From positions 1 through 64,000 of the forward strand of contig CBCTCU010000003.1 in NCBI GenBank assembly GCA_965145485.1: 64,000 nucleotides of DNA, read 5' to 3'. A model generated the notes under the pieces. That model saw nothing but the letters and a program-made list of their open reading frames with translations. It did no database searches and was not told the origin of the DNA. How positions within the stretch are numbered: position 1 is the first letter of the stretch; each line of letters begins with the position of its first letter. Source of the stretch: CABQCM01 sp965145485 (lineage in GTDB: Bacteria; Bacillota; Clostridia; Oscillospirales; Acutalibacteraceae). The position numbers and the translations under genes are program-made. Positions 33,262-41,697 of the stretch are shown piece by piece.

Positions 33262-34086
33262 CTATTGGCTGGACGCGAGCCGGCCGGCCAGATAACGCGC
33301 GACCCCCTGCTCGCGGTTGGAGCCGATGACCCCGTCGGCCAGAGCGCGAAGCTCGTCCACCCCGTTGGCAACGGCGTAGCCTTCGTCGGCCGCCTCAAAC
33401 AAGGGGATATCGTTGGTGTTGTCCCCAAAGGCAATCAGCCGGTCGGCCCCGACCAGCTGTTGCACCCTCCTAGCCCCGGCGGCTTTGTTGGCATGGGCGC
33501 TGAAGCATTCGCAAAACCACATCTCTTCATTATAGGCGTCTTGATAAAAGGTCACCGATACCCTGCCCAACGCACGCAGCCCGGCCACAATGGGGGCGAG
33601 GACCTCGTGGCGGTCAAGGGCGGTGAGATAGACCGTATCCCCCTGCGGGCAATAGGCGTCCACCCGTTCAAACCGGGGGTATTTATCCTGTCTCTCAAGG
33701 GCATATTCCCGATCGGCCTCGTGATAAAGGCGGCGGTATTCAACCGAGAATTCTTTGCCATCAAAGGTGTAGCGGTAAGGCAGGCGGCCCCCTCTTTCAA
33801 ATATCTCCAACGCCTGCCATACCAGCGGCGGATCGATCACTTCATAGTGTATACAATGCTCTCTCGCCGTGTCGTACAGCAGGACGCCGTTCATCAGCAC
33901 GGCGGGGATTTGCAGATTTAACTGCTTGAGAATATCGCCCGCGGATACAACCGAGCGGGCGGTGGCCACCGTAAACAGATGCCCCTGACGTATCATGCCG
34001 CGCAGGATACGGACCGTCTCCTCGTCCAGCTCGCCGCGTTCATTCAGCAGCGTGCCGTCCAGATCGCTGATAAACAGTGGTTTCAT
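33262..34086 (-). CDS. HAD-superfamily (Cof-type) phosphatase
   Basis: A 274-residue haloacid dehalogenase hydrolase with a Cof-type C2 cap. Motif I is ISDLDGTLLNE with the nucleophile Asp, motif II is in FTVATARS, and the C-terminal motif IV is AFGDNTNDIPLFEAA. Substrate is probably a small sugar phosphate or nucleotide. The ATG overlaps the stop of the ABC-F gene by 4 bp, so expression is coupled. Confidence 0.93.
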   Translation of the reverse strand: MKPLFISDLDGTLLNERGELDEETVRILRGMIRQGHLFTVATARSVVSAGDILKQLNLQIPAVLMNGVLLYDTAREHCIHYEVIDPPLVWQALEIFERGGRLPYRYTFDGKEFSVEYRRLYHEADREYALERQDKYPRFERVDAYCPQGDTVYLTALDRHEVLAPIVAGLRALGRVSVTFYQDAYNEEMWFCECFSAHANKAAGARRVQQLVGADRLIAFGDNTNDIPLFEAADEGYAVANGVDELRALADGVIGSNREQGVARYLAGRLASSQ

Positions 34087-36011
34087 GCTTCCTCCCCCGC
34101 GCCCTGCGCTTCCATTTGTTCCAGTTCAGAGACGGCCTCAGCCCACCGCTCCATCTGGGCGTTTTCCTCCAGCTCCAGCGACTGCCGCTCAGCAGTCAAC
34201 GCAAGCAGCCGCTCGTAGTCGGCCGCCGTTTCGTCTGACGAAAGCATGGCGTCGATCTCAGCCATGCGGTTGGAAATATGCTCCAGCGCCTCCTCACAGC
34301 GCTTGACCGCCCCCTGGGCGCGCCGCAGCATCGACCGCGCCTGTTTTTGGGCGCGATAATCCTCCCCCTTTACAGCAGACGGCTGGGGCTGCGCCTCCTG
34401 CGGCTTCCGGCTGGCCGCCCAGGCGAGATAATCGTCGTAATTGCCTGCTATTTCGCAAAGGCCATGCCCTTGGAAGGCAACGATGCGGTCGGCCAGCTTG
34501 TTGATAAAATAGCGGTCGTGCGACACCATCAGCAGGGTGCCCTCATAATCCATGAGCGCCTGCTCGAGCGCTTCGCGCGACGCGATGTCGAGATGGTTGG
34601 TCGGCTCGTCCATGAGCAAAAGATTGGCTTTGGTCAGCATCAGCTTTAAAATGGCCACCCGGGCGCGCTCGCCCCCGCTGAGCATCGAGATGGGCTTGGC
34701 CACGTCGTCCCCACGAAAGAGGAAAGCCGCCAATGCGCTGCGCACCTCGCTCTGGCTCATGTCGGGGAAATCGTCCCACACCTCGGAAAGTACCGTCTTT
34801 TCCATATGTAAATTCGACTGGGTCTGATCGTAATATCCCAAAGTGACGCCGCTGCCCAGCCGCACCTCCCCCTGGCCGGACACACGCCCGGTCAGCAGCC
34901 CGAGAAGGGTGGTTTTGCCGCAGCCGTTGGGCCCGAGAAGAAAGACCCGCTCGCGCCGGAACAGGGACAACTCGCCATGCTCAAACAGAAGCTTGTCCCC
35001 ATACCGCATCCCCAGATCATGACCGGAAAGCACCTCATTGGCGCCGGTATATTTCACAGAAAAAGAAAAATGGATGCCTTTTAACTCCTCTTCCGGCTTG
35101 ACCAGGCTCTGTTCCAGCTTCTCAATCACTTTCAGCTTGCTTTCGGCTGTGCGGATGTTGCGCTCCCGGTTCCACTGGCGCTGCTGCGCGACAATCCCCT
35201 CCAGGCGCGCAATTTCCCGGCGCGTCTGCTCATAGTGTTTGGCCGCGATCTCACGATCCTTTTGCTTGTGTTCGAGGTAAGCGGAATAATTCCCCTTCCA
35301 TGTATGCAAACGTTCGTGCTCCAGCTCATAGGTGATCCCCGTAACATGATCCAGAAAATACCGGTCATGGGAGATGACGATAAAAGCATTCTGATAGGCG
35401 CGCAGATATCCCTCCAGCCATTCCACCGAATCCATATCCAGATGGTTGGTCGGTTCGTCGAGCAGCAGAAGGGTCGCATCCGACACCAGCAGCCTGGCCA
35501 GGCTTACCTTTGAGCGCTGGCCACCGCTGAGGGCCGCCATGGGAAGCTCAAGCTCGGCCGGCGTCAGCCCCAGGCCAAGCAGGGCCGAACGCGTTCTAGA
35601 ACGAAAGGTCAGCCCCCCTTGCCGCTCGTAGCGCTCGATGAGGTCGTGCTGGCGATTCAAGGTATCCTCGTCGCCTCTTCCCTGCTCCAGCGCGCGATTT
35701 ATCTTCTCCTGCTCCGCCTCCATCTCGAGCAGAGCGGAAAACTGTGACAAAGCGTGATCCAGAGCGGTCTGCCGCTCGTCGGCGCAGACATGCTGCTCCA
35801 TCCAGCCGATACGGCATTGCTTGGATTTGGACAGCAGCCCGGCATCGATTCCCTCCTGCCCGGCCAGCATGCGAAACAGGGTGGTCTTTCCCGCCCCGTT
35901 GGCCCCTACCAGGCCGATCGCGTCTTTTTCCTGCACGGCAAACGAGACCTTTTCAAACAGCAACCGCTCGCCAAAATTTTTTTGTAAATTCTCTGCGCTC
36001 AAAACAATCAT
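34083..36011 (-). CDS. ABC-F family ATPase (YdiF/Uup-like)
   Basis: A 642-residue soluble protein with two ABC cassettes and no membrane domain; ABC-F proteins act on the ribosome, regulating translation or giving antibiotic protection. Cassette 1 has GANGAGKTTL, LSGGQRSKVSLARL and LLLDEPTNHLDM; cassette 2 has GPNGCGKTTL, LSGGERARVAILKL and LLMDEPTNHLDI. The interdomain P-site tRNA motif region lies at about residues 240-310, and a C-terminal coiled coil at 555-640. The short linker and length suggest a housekeeping rather than drug-resistance member, but this cannot be settled by eye. Confidence 0.93.
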   Translation of the reverse strand: MIVLSAENLQKNFGERLLFEKVSFAVQEKDAIGLVGANGAGKTTLFRMLAGQEGIDAGLLSKSKQCRIGWMEQHVCADERQTALDHALSQFSALLEMEAEQEKINRALEQGRGDEDTLNRQHDLIERYERQGGLTFRSRTRSALLGLGLTPAELELPMAALSGGQRSKVSLARLLVSDATLLLLDEPTNHLDMDSVEWLEGYLRAYQNAFIVISHDRYFLDHVTGITYELEHERLHTWKGNYSAYLEHKQKDREIAAKHYEQTRREIARLEGIVAQQRQWNRERNIRTAESKLKVIEKLEQSLVKPEEELKGIHFSFSVKYTGANEVLSGHDLGMRYGDKLLFEHGELSLFRRERVFLLGPNGCGKTTLLGLLTGRVSGQGEVRLGSGVTLGYYDQTQSNLHMEKTVLSEVWDDFPDMSQSEVRSALAAFLFRGDDVAKPISMLSGGERARVAILKLMLTKANLLLMDEPTNHLDIASREALEQALMDYEGTLLMVSHDRYFINKLADRIVAFQGHGLCEIAGNYDDYLAWAASRKPQEAQPQPSAVKGEDYRAQKQARSMLRRAQGAVKRCEEALEHISNRMAEIDAMLSSDETAADYERLLALTAERQSLELEENAQMERWAEAVSELEQMEAQGAGEEA

Positions 36012-36677
36012 GCGATGAACTCCTAAACAAAATAGCCGCTGGTCTTAGCCGGGGTTTCCTCTCGTCAAGCCATCCCCTACGAAGGCCGTCGAGTGTACCC
36101 CGCTGACATTCCCGCTCGTCCGGCAAGGATACTAAAATGGCGCCTGATTTATCGTATTTTACACCATGGGATACCACAGACGCCATCCGGCGAGGGTATC
36201 ATGGGAAAGTTGTACTGGAAGCGTTGACGTTTAAAATACCAATGCATCCTGTGTGCAGATCAAAGCCGGCATCCTCCGCATGGCCATCTCTACGATTCGG
36301 TTATCAAAAAACGGCGCATATGCATACTTTTTCTTCGGCATCACCGCCGTGCAGCGAGGAAACATGCTGAACCGGGCGCTACTCACACCGGCGAAAAAAA
36401 TATGGCATCATAACCATCCACGGCTATGATACCATAAAGGCCGGGCGGGAAGCGCGTCCTGTGCACCCCATATCCCACGCCAAGATTGCAATCTCATAAC
36501 CGTTTACGGCTATGGAATCACGAACATTATAATAAAGCACATGGCGGCAAGCCCGTGCAAAAATGAAAAATATAATAGCCGTTTGTAATAATTATACCAT
36601 ATCGTCCATACTCCCACAAGCTTTTTAAAATGGATTTTCCCGATATACCGGCGTGCCCGCCTGTTTCATCGGACGCT
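36012..36677. other. Intergenic region with two related palindromic 20-mers
   Basis: No gene is supported over about 660 bp. Two copies of a hairpin-forming 20-mer that agree at 17 of 20 positions lie at 36409-36428 and 36495-36514; each begins CATAACC and ends CGGCTATG, so the ends can pair. The rest is AT-rich and unremarkable. Confidence 0.4.
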
Positions 36678-36941
36678 TTATTCTACACAGGGCCTTCCTA
36701 TCCCGTCCGGGCAGTCGACAAACCAGCGGTTTTCTTCCAAAAAAAGATAACGAATCTGTCCCCGGATGCGACAGGTATAACGGATTCCCGCTCCTCCCTG
36801 CTTGAGCGAAGCGGCCGGGCGAACATCCAGCACCCGGTCGACTTCATACCGTCGGCCGTCCTCCCAGACAACACAGACCGGCTGGACTCCCCCATCGGCG
36901 CTGAATTGGGCGAGTACGGTGACATATTGCGGATGGGACAC
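36678..36941 (-). CDS. Small conserved-looking protein downstream of dinB
   Basis: An 87-residue protein from GTG 36941, with AGGAGG about 9 nt upstream. It reads as a compact beta-rich domain, with VCVVWEDGRRYEVDRVLDVR and RYLFLEENRWFVD. It is 38 bp after dinB on the same strand. The W-x-DGRRY-x-V-x-x-VLD pattern recalls the small DUF6504-type proteins encoded next to Y-family polymerase genes in other phyla; that is remembered similarity, not a search. No catalytic motif is evident. Confidence 0.65.
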   Translation of the reverse strand: MSHPQYVTVLAQFSADGGVQPVCVVWEDGRRYEVDRVLDVRPAASLKQGGAGIRYTCRIRGQIRYLFLEENRWFVDCPDGIGRPCVE

Positions 36942-36979
36942 GGCAGTCGCCTCCTCTCATGCTATCTTGGCTACCAAAA

Positions 36980-38218
36980 TCAAAAATATCCCACCGGATG
37001 GATGACGTGCTCGGCTTTAGGATCAAAGCCGGTCAGGCGCGGGTCAATCAAAAGCGAGGCGGGGCGCACGCAGGCCGAGCCAAATCGCCGTTTGAGCTGG
37101 TCGGTAGCCGCTTCCAGGCGCTTTTCCCGTTCCCGACGGGCGGCCTTTCCCAAGCAGTCGAGCTGCACCGCCTGCTCCCCGCAGGACAGATCAAAAACAT
37201 GCACCCCGATGCTGCGCAGCGGCAGAACGCCGGGACTGTGCCAGTCATAATGGGCGCGAAAAAGTTGAAAAGCCCGCCCGGTAATCTCGGCGGTCAGGTC
37301 GGTCGCCTGCTCGAGGGTACACTGAAAGGAGGCGGACGACAGCCGGCAGTCCCGCACGCTGACGCTGATCCCCCTCCCGCGCAGCCCCTGCTCCCTCAGC
37401 CGCCGGCCGACGCTGTCGCACAGTACGGCCAGCACCTGTTTGACGTCCTCGTCGTTCTTTAGATCGCGCACCGCGGTGGCCGAATTACCCACCGACTTGA
37501 CGGGCGGCTGATCGGTATAGCGCGCAACGGGTGCGCTGTCGTAGCCATTGGCAAAGCAATAAAGAACCTCTCCCATTTTTCCCAAGCGGGCGCGCAGGGT
37601 GTCCGGCGGCGCGCAGGCCAATTGGCCGATGGTTGTAATACACAACCCTTCGAGTTTGCGCCGCGTAGCCGGCCCGACATAAAGCAGGTCGCCCGCCGGC
37701 AGAGGCCAGACCAGATTTTGAAAATTTTCACGTGTGATCACCGTGACTGCGTCCGGCTTTTTATAATCGCTGCCCAGCTTGGCAAAAATCTTATTGAAGC
37801 TGACCCCGATGCTGACCGTGATGCCCAGCTCGGCCTTGACCCTTTGCCGGATTTCCTGCGCGAGCGCCTCCCCGTTGCAGCCGGTAACGTCCAGCCAGCA
37901 TTCGTCGAGCCCAAAAGGCTCCACCCGGTCGGTATAGGTCAGATAAATATTTTGCAGCAGCCTGGAAAAACGAAGATATTGTGGATAGTCGGGCGGCTGA
38001 ATGACCAGGCCGGGGCAGCTTTGCCTGGCCTGCCAAAGCACCTGCCCGGTACGGATCCCCCATTGCTTGGCCAACGAATTCTTTGCCAGCACAATGCCGT
38101 GGCGCGCCTGAACGTCCCCGCCCACCACCATGGGCTTGTCGCGCAGCTCGGGATGCCGAAGGCACTCCACCGATGCGTAAAAACCATTGGCGTCGCTGTG
38201 CAAAATGACCCGTTCCAA
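36980..38218 (-). CDS. dinB: DNA polymerase IV (Y-family)
   Basis: Error-prone translesion polymerase, about 412 residues. Motifs are HSDANGFYASVEC with the first catalytic Asp, FGLDECWLDVTG with the Asp-Glu pair, IGVSFNKIFAKLGSDYKKPD, and the helix-hairpin-helix around LYVGPATRRKLEGLCITTIGQL, followed by a little-finger domain. The open frame extends to an ATG at 38242, but that codon lies inside a LexA-type box; GAGGTGAGG directly before TTG 38218 marks the true start (MERVILHSDANGF). A small partner gene follows. Confidence 0.94.
   Translation of the reverse strand: MERVILHSDANGFYASVECLRHPELRDKPMVVGGDVQARHGIVLAKNSLAKQWGIRTGQVLWQARQSCPGLVIQPPDYPQYLRFSRLLQNIYLTYTDRVEPFGLDECWLDVTGCNGEALAQEIRQRVKAELGITVSIGVSFNKIFAKLGSDYKKPDAVTVITRENFQNLVWPLPAGDLLYVGPATRRKLEGLCITTIGQLACAPPDTLRARLGKMGEVLYCFANGYDSAPVARYTDQPPVKSVGNSATAVRDLKNDEDVKQVLAVLCDSVGRRLREQGLRGRGISVSVRDCRLSSASFQCTLEQATDLTAEITGRAFQLFRAHYDWHSPGVLPLRSIGVHVFDLSCGEQAVQLDCLGKAARREREKRLEAATDQLKRRFGSACVRPASLLIDPRLTGFDPKAEHVIHPVGYF
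37237..37237. other. (marker) transition to dinB little-finger region
   Basis: The C-terminal third of DinB upstream of this point encodes the little finger; the remaining C-terminal ~85 residues are Arg-rich and poorly conserved, with no clear beta-clamp motif recognised. Confidence 0.2.
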
Positions 38219-38236
38219 GCGCCTCACCTCATGATA

Positions 38237-38248
38237 GAACATATGTTT
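38237..38248. promoter_or_regulatory. LexA (DinR)-type SOS box upstream of dinB
   Basis: GAACATATGTTT fits the Gram-positive LexA core GAAC-R-N-R-Y-GTTY at every position. It lies 19 bp upstream of the dinB TTG start, where it would block transcription or elongation until SOS induction. Confidence 0.75.
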
Positions 38249-38783
38249 TATTTCAGTCTATCATGCCAAAGTGGTGAATACAACAGGTAATATTTGGTGC
38301 TTTGGGGGGATATAAAACAGATGCTGTCCGCCCGTTTGGATTTTGATTCCCCTGTTTTCACGGGAGCGGACGTGCTGTCGAATACCCTTTTTTGATTCTT
38401 TTGACCATAACGACTGTTTTGCAGAGAAATAATATGATATCATAGTACTGCATTGCGGTGGATGTATACAAAAACTCTATCGGGATAACGCTTTTCCTCA
38501 CGACTAGGCAGGTTCTTTCGCCGCAGCGCGATAGAAAACCAGAGAGCGAGCTCGACAACGCCGATCGCTCGGATGCTTTGCCATGTGCGAAGACACAAAA
38601 AAGGTTCCAAACGCCGCTATAATAATACCGGGTGGCGCTCTGCGGCCGCAAAGCCACGGCCTCCGGCAAGCGCCTTTTGATGCCAGAATGCATCGCCGGC
38701 GGACAAGGCCCGATCGATCTCGGCGTTTTTAGCGTTGAAATCAAAAAACAACTGGTAGAGACAACCAAAGGAGAGAGAGGATT
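38249..38783. other. Intergenic region between divergent dinB and SRAP genes
   Basis: A 136-codon minus-strand frame at 38358-38768 has no family resemblance, no good ribosome binding site and low-complexity text, and is not accepted as a gene. A second LexA box was looked for near the SRAP gene and not found. Confidence 0.4.
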
Positions 38784-39368
38784 ATGTGCGGACGATATAC
38801 CCTAGCCGATGGGCCGACCGACGAGGAATTTTCCTGGATTTGCGAAACCATTCAGAGAAACAATCCAACGGCTTTGATTCCCACCGGAGAAATAGCCCCT
38901 TCGCTGCAAGCGCCCGTTCTCACAGCGCCAAACGCTCCTGCCCTGCTGACCTGGGGCTATCCCGGAGCGTACGGCAAGGGGCTGCTTATCAACGCCCGCG
39001 CTGAGACGGCTGAGAGCAAACCGACCTTCCGCCAAAGCGTAGCCCGGCAACGGTGCGCCGTACCCTGCACCGGCTTTTTTGAATGGGATCGCAACAAGAG
39101 AAAATATCTGTTTGCCCTGCCGGGGCACCTCCTGTTTTATATGGCCGGGCTTTACGCTCTGTTCGCGGGAGAGACGCGCTTTGTCATATTGACCACAGCG
39201 GCCAATGATTCGGTAGCCGATATCCACCACCGAATGCCGGTGATTCTCAACGGCGACAAACGGGATCGATGGCTGCGCGACCCCGCCTGCGCGAGTGAAA
39301 TCCTGCATGGGGAATCGCCCATGCTGAGGCGGAGCGCCGATTCCCCCGAGCAGATTTCCCTCTGGTGA
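38784..39368 (+). CDS. SOS response-associated peptidase (YedK/HMCES family)
   Basis: A 194-residue SRAP protein that crosslinks abasic sites in single-stranded DNA through Cys2. All key elements are present: Met-Cys2 in MCGRYTL, NARAET, RCAVPCTGFFEW with the catalytic Glu, and HHRMPVIL with the catalytic His. AAAGGAGAGAGAGG precedes the ATG. Divergent from dinB, it belongs functionally to the same DNA-damage set. Confidence 0.96.
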   Translation: MCGRYTLADGPTDEEFSWICETIQRNNPTALIPTGEIAPSLQAPVLTAPNAPALLTWGYPGAYGKGLLINARAETAESKPTFRQSVARQRCAVPCTGFFEWDRNKRKYLFALPGHLLFYMAGLYALFAGETRFVILTTAANDSVADIHHRMPVILNGDKRDRWLRDPACASEILHGESPMLRRSADSPEQISLW

Positions 39369-39501
39369 GGAATGATCTCACGCCTCTGTAAGGCCGTCTA
39401 TATGCCTTCAAGCCACGGCGTTATTAGAAACGTGACGTCTGTAACGGCACTGGACAGCATCAAAGCAGAACAATCAAAAGACAGAACTTACGTCCATATA
39501 A

Positions 39502-39549
39502 AAAGCCTCCGTCGCGGTGTCTGGAATCCACACCGTGATGGAGGTCTTT
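39502..39549. terminator. Bidirectional terminator between SRAP and GNAT genes
   Basis: A long stem of about 18 bp with a few mismatches, AAAGCCTCC...GGAGGTCTTT, 9-nt loop, with T-rich flanks on both strands, between convergent genes. Confidence 0.7.
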
Positions 39550-39626
39550 GTTAAACGAATAATCTGCCGGTAAGCCGTTCGTCTTCTTCACGCCATTCCA
39601 CGCAGGCGCGACCGATTCCCCCCCTG

Positions 39627-40154
39627 TTAAGAGTCCGATTTTGAAAGCATACAATGCAACCGATGCTGGCGCTCGTATTCGTGCTTTAAAATACTGATCA
39701 AATAGGCGTCCGAACGCCGGCCGTCGGGCAGCAGCAAATGATCCCGTAAAAAACCGTCGTAAGAATACCCAGCGGCTAAAAACAAAGCCGAATATTCTTG
39801 CGAATCCTCTGCCACCAGGGTGTACACCTTATCTATCCCCAATTCCAAAACAGCAATCCCCGTAACCCACTCAACCATGGAAACCATGCGCTCGGTCTGT
39901 CCCCCATCGTTGGTGATGCAGGAAAGGGCCGCCGTACGGTTGTATGGGTCATGCCTGTGCAACACGGCGGCGGCAAAAGGGAGCCCGGCCGCGTCGGCAG
40001 CATAATAGGCGCGCACAAGGCGGGGATTCTCAATATCCTGCATGGAAAAACCCGTATAACGGTCATACTGCGCCAGCACACGGCCGAAAGCAGCGCGCTC
40101 CATTTCGGTACATACCTCTACGCAACCATCTGGTTTGGATATCATACTTCCCAT
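39627..40154 (-). CDS. GNAT-like acetyltransferase
   Basis: A 175-residue protein with a degenerate GNAT fold: AYYAADAAGLPFAAAVLHRHD as the central strands, a helix LELGIDKVYTLVAEDSQ, and the C-terminal ALFLAAGYSYDGFLRDHLLLPDGRRSDAYLISIL typical of GNAT enzymes. The usual R/Q-x-x-G-x-G/A acetyl-CoA loop is not obvious. AAAGGGG lies 8 nt before ATG 40154, which is 4 bp after the stop of the upstream gene, so the two are translationally linked. Confidence 0.7.
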   Translation of the reverse strand: MGSMISKPDGCVEVCTEMERAAFGRVLAQYDRYTGFSMQDIENPRLVRAYYAADAAGLPFAAAVLHRHDPYNRTAALSCITNDGGQTERMVSMVEWVTGIAVLELGIDKVYTLVAEDSQEYSALFLAAGYSYDGFLRDHLLLPDGRRSDAYLISILKHEYERQHRLHCMLSKSDS

Positions 40155-40158
40155 GCCG

Positions 40159-41181
40159 TCATCCCCTTTCCACATACCAGCCGTTGAGACGGCAAAGCCC
40201 CGTATAAGTCTGCAGTTCCCGCTCTTTCAAGGAGTGGATCATGCGTTTTAAGCTCTGAATCTCCCGGCCCGCGTTGCGATAACCCTTCATTTTCATTTTT
40301 AAGAGCAGGGAGACACACCGCATGGCGGTACTGCAAATTTCACTCATCTGCTGGTCCAATGCATCAGAATATCGGATCATCCCATTTTGAGAAAAGCGGC
40401 GGCACTTATTTTGCATGTGCTGCTTGTGCTCATAGAAGGTATACATGCTGTTATTTCCAATACCGATTTCGTCCTCTGAGCCGAGACGGTCTAAAAACAG
40501 GTCAAACAGCTCGTAGATTCTCATTCCCCAAAAACAGGGATCAAAGCCGTAATTGATCATCTGTTCCCGGTGGCGGGTATTGACTCCCTCTAAATAATCC
40601 ATCAGGCGCCAACTGAAACAATCCAGAACCGGCTGCGTCGAAAATTCTCTCAGCCGATAGGTCGTGAGCAACGCATGCTTCTCTCTTTCCCGGTCGACAT
40701 GCAGGTGCCCTTGGGTCATTTCATCAAAGCTGACTTGAAAATCACTCAGATAACTGTCCCGATAGGCCCTCACGTCAAAACTTCCCGCGTCATCGTCAAA
40801 TCCAAAAATCAGAAAATCATGAAAAAAATCATGCTTCAAATGCAACGCGGAAAAAAAGTTCACATTGCAAAACGTACGGATGTAATACCCGTTTTTGAGC
40901 AACAGGCGGTAAAACGATACAATATCTTCCCTCAAATCAAAGGGCGCAATGGGAATCTGGATGCTTTCGAGCGGATCAAACAGACCATCCTCCAGAGCGG
41001 AATAAAGCTTAATCTGCAATTCACGGCCCGGCATGGCCAGTATGCCGCACAGCTGGGTAAATTCATTGTAAAACCAGTCTTCGTACTTTTGAGGCTGTGT
41101 AAAGATAATCGACAGCGGCAGCGCGACAAACTGGTTGGCCACCATGGGAGGCCGTTCACAAAGCGGAAGCCGGATCTTCAT
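40159..41181 (-). CDS. BtrH-like / C39-like protein of unknown function
   Basis: A 340-residue protein from ATG 41181 (GGAAGGATG upstream). The first ~190 residues read like the BtrH N-terminal, papain-like fold seen in some biosynthetic clusters: a strand with NGYYIRTFCNVNFFS, then HDFFHDFLIFGFDDDAGSFDVRAY. The expected catalytic Cys of active C39 peptidases is not clear, so it may be an acyl-transfer or non-catalytic version. The C-terminal half is helical with a YTFYEHKQHMQNKCRRF stretch. The 4-bp gap to the GNAT-like gene suggests a two-protein acyl-transfer unit; its substrate is unknown. Confidence 0.55.
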   Translation of the reverse strand: MKIRLPLCERPPMVANQFVALPLSIIFTQPQKYEDWFYNEFTQLCGILAMPGRELQIKLYSALEDGLFDPLESIQIPIAPFDLREDIVSFYRLLLKNGYYIRTFCNVNFFSALHLKHDFFHDFLIFGFDDDAGSFDVRAYRDSYLSDFQVSFDEMTQGHLHVDREREKHALLTTYRLREFSTQPVLDCFSWRLMDYLEGVNTRHREQMINYGFDPCFWGMRIYELFDLFLDRLGSEDEIGIGNNSMYTFYEHKQHMQNKCRRFSQNGMIRYSDALDQQMSEICSTAMRCVSLLLKMKMKGYRNAGREIQSLKRMIHSLKERELQTYTGLCRLNGWYVERG

Positions 41182-41697
41182 TTCTAACACATCCTTCCAT
41201 CTTGGCCGGCTAACAGCTTGGCATGCACTGGCCCACAAGAAAAGCCCAAAAAATGCGCAAGCCGGACAGGCCGATGAAACACGAACCAAAATTCCGTTTA
41301 AAGAATACCAGAAATAACCGGATTTGTCAATGTGCAAGAAACGAAAAGGAGGACGGACGATAGCATCATGGCCACACAATTGGACGGGCTGCTTACCGGT
41401 GGCCAAGCCCTGTTATGCAGAAAACACAGTTTACCCTCAGTAGACGAAGGGCAACGCGCCGTCTATCCGCTCCCGTTACTGCAGGAAACGTCCTCCGGCT
41501 CGACAGGCGCCGTCCCCCGACGGCCTGGTATTCGGTCATGGTTTTCCATGGTGAACTGAAAAGAATGTACCGCGCGAAAAACGGGCGTTTGGCAAAGCCG
41601 ACGAGGCGACGTTGGGCCTGTCGCCCGGCAACGGATCAGCAGCGGCACGCTTGTCCATCCCGAAAAACTGTGTTGGTTCTTTTCCATCAAAAAGACG
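41182..41697. other. Intergenic region, no gene seen
   Basis: About 515 bp between two minus-strand genes. Several short open frames on both strands lack ribosome binding sites and family resemblance. Nothing is assigned. Confidence 0.4.

Noticed and set aside
38358..38768. 136-codon minus-strand frame between dinB and the SRAP gene
   Set aside because: No ribosome binding site, no family, composition unlike neighbours.
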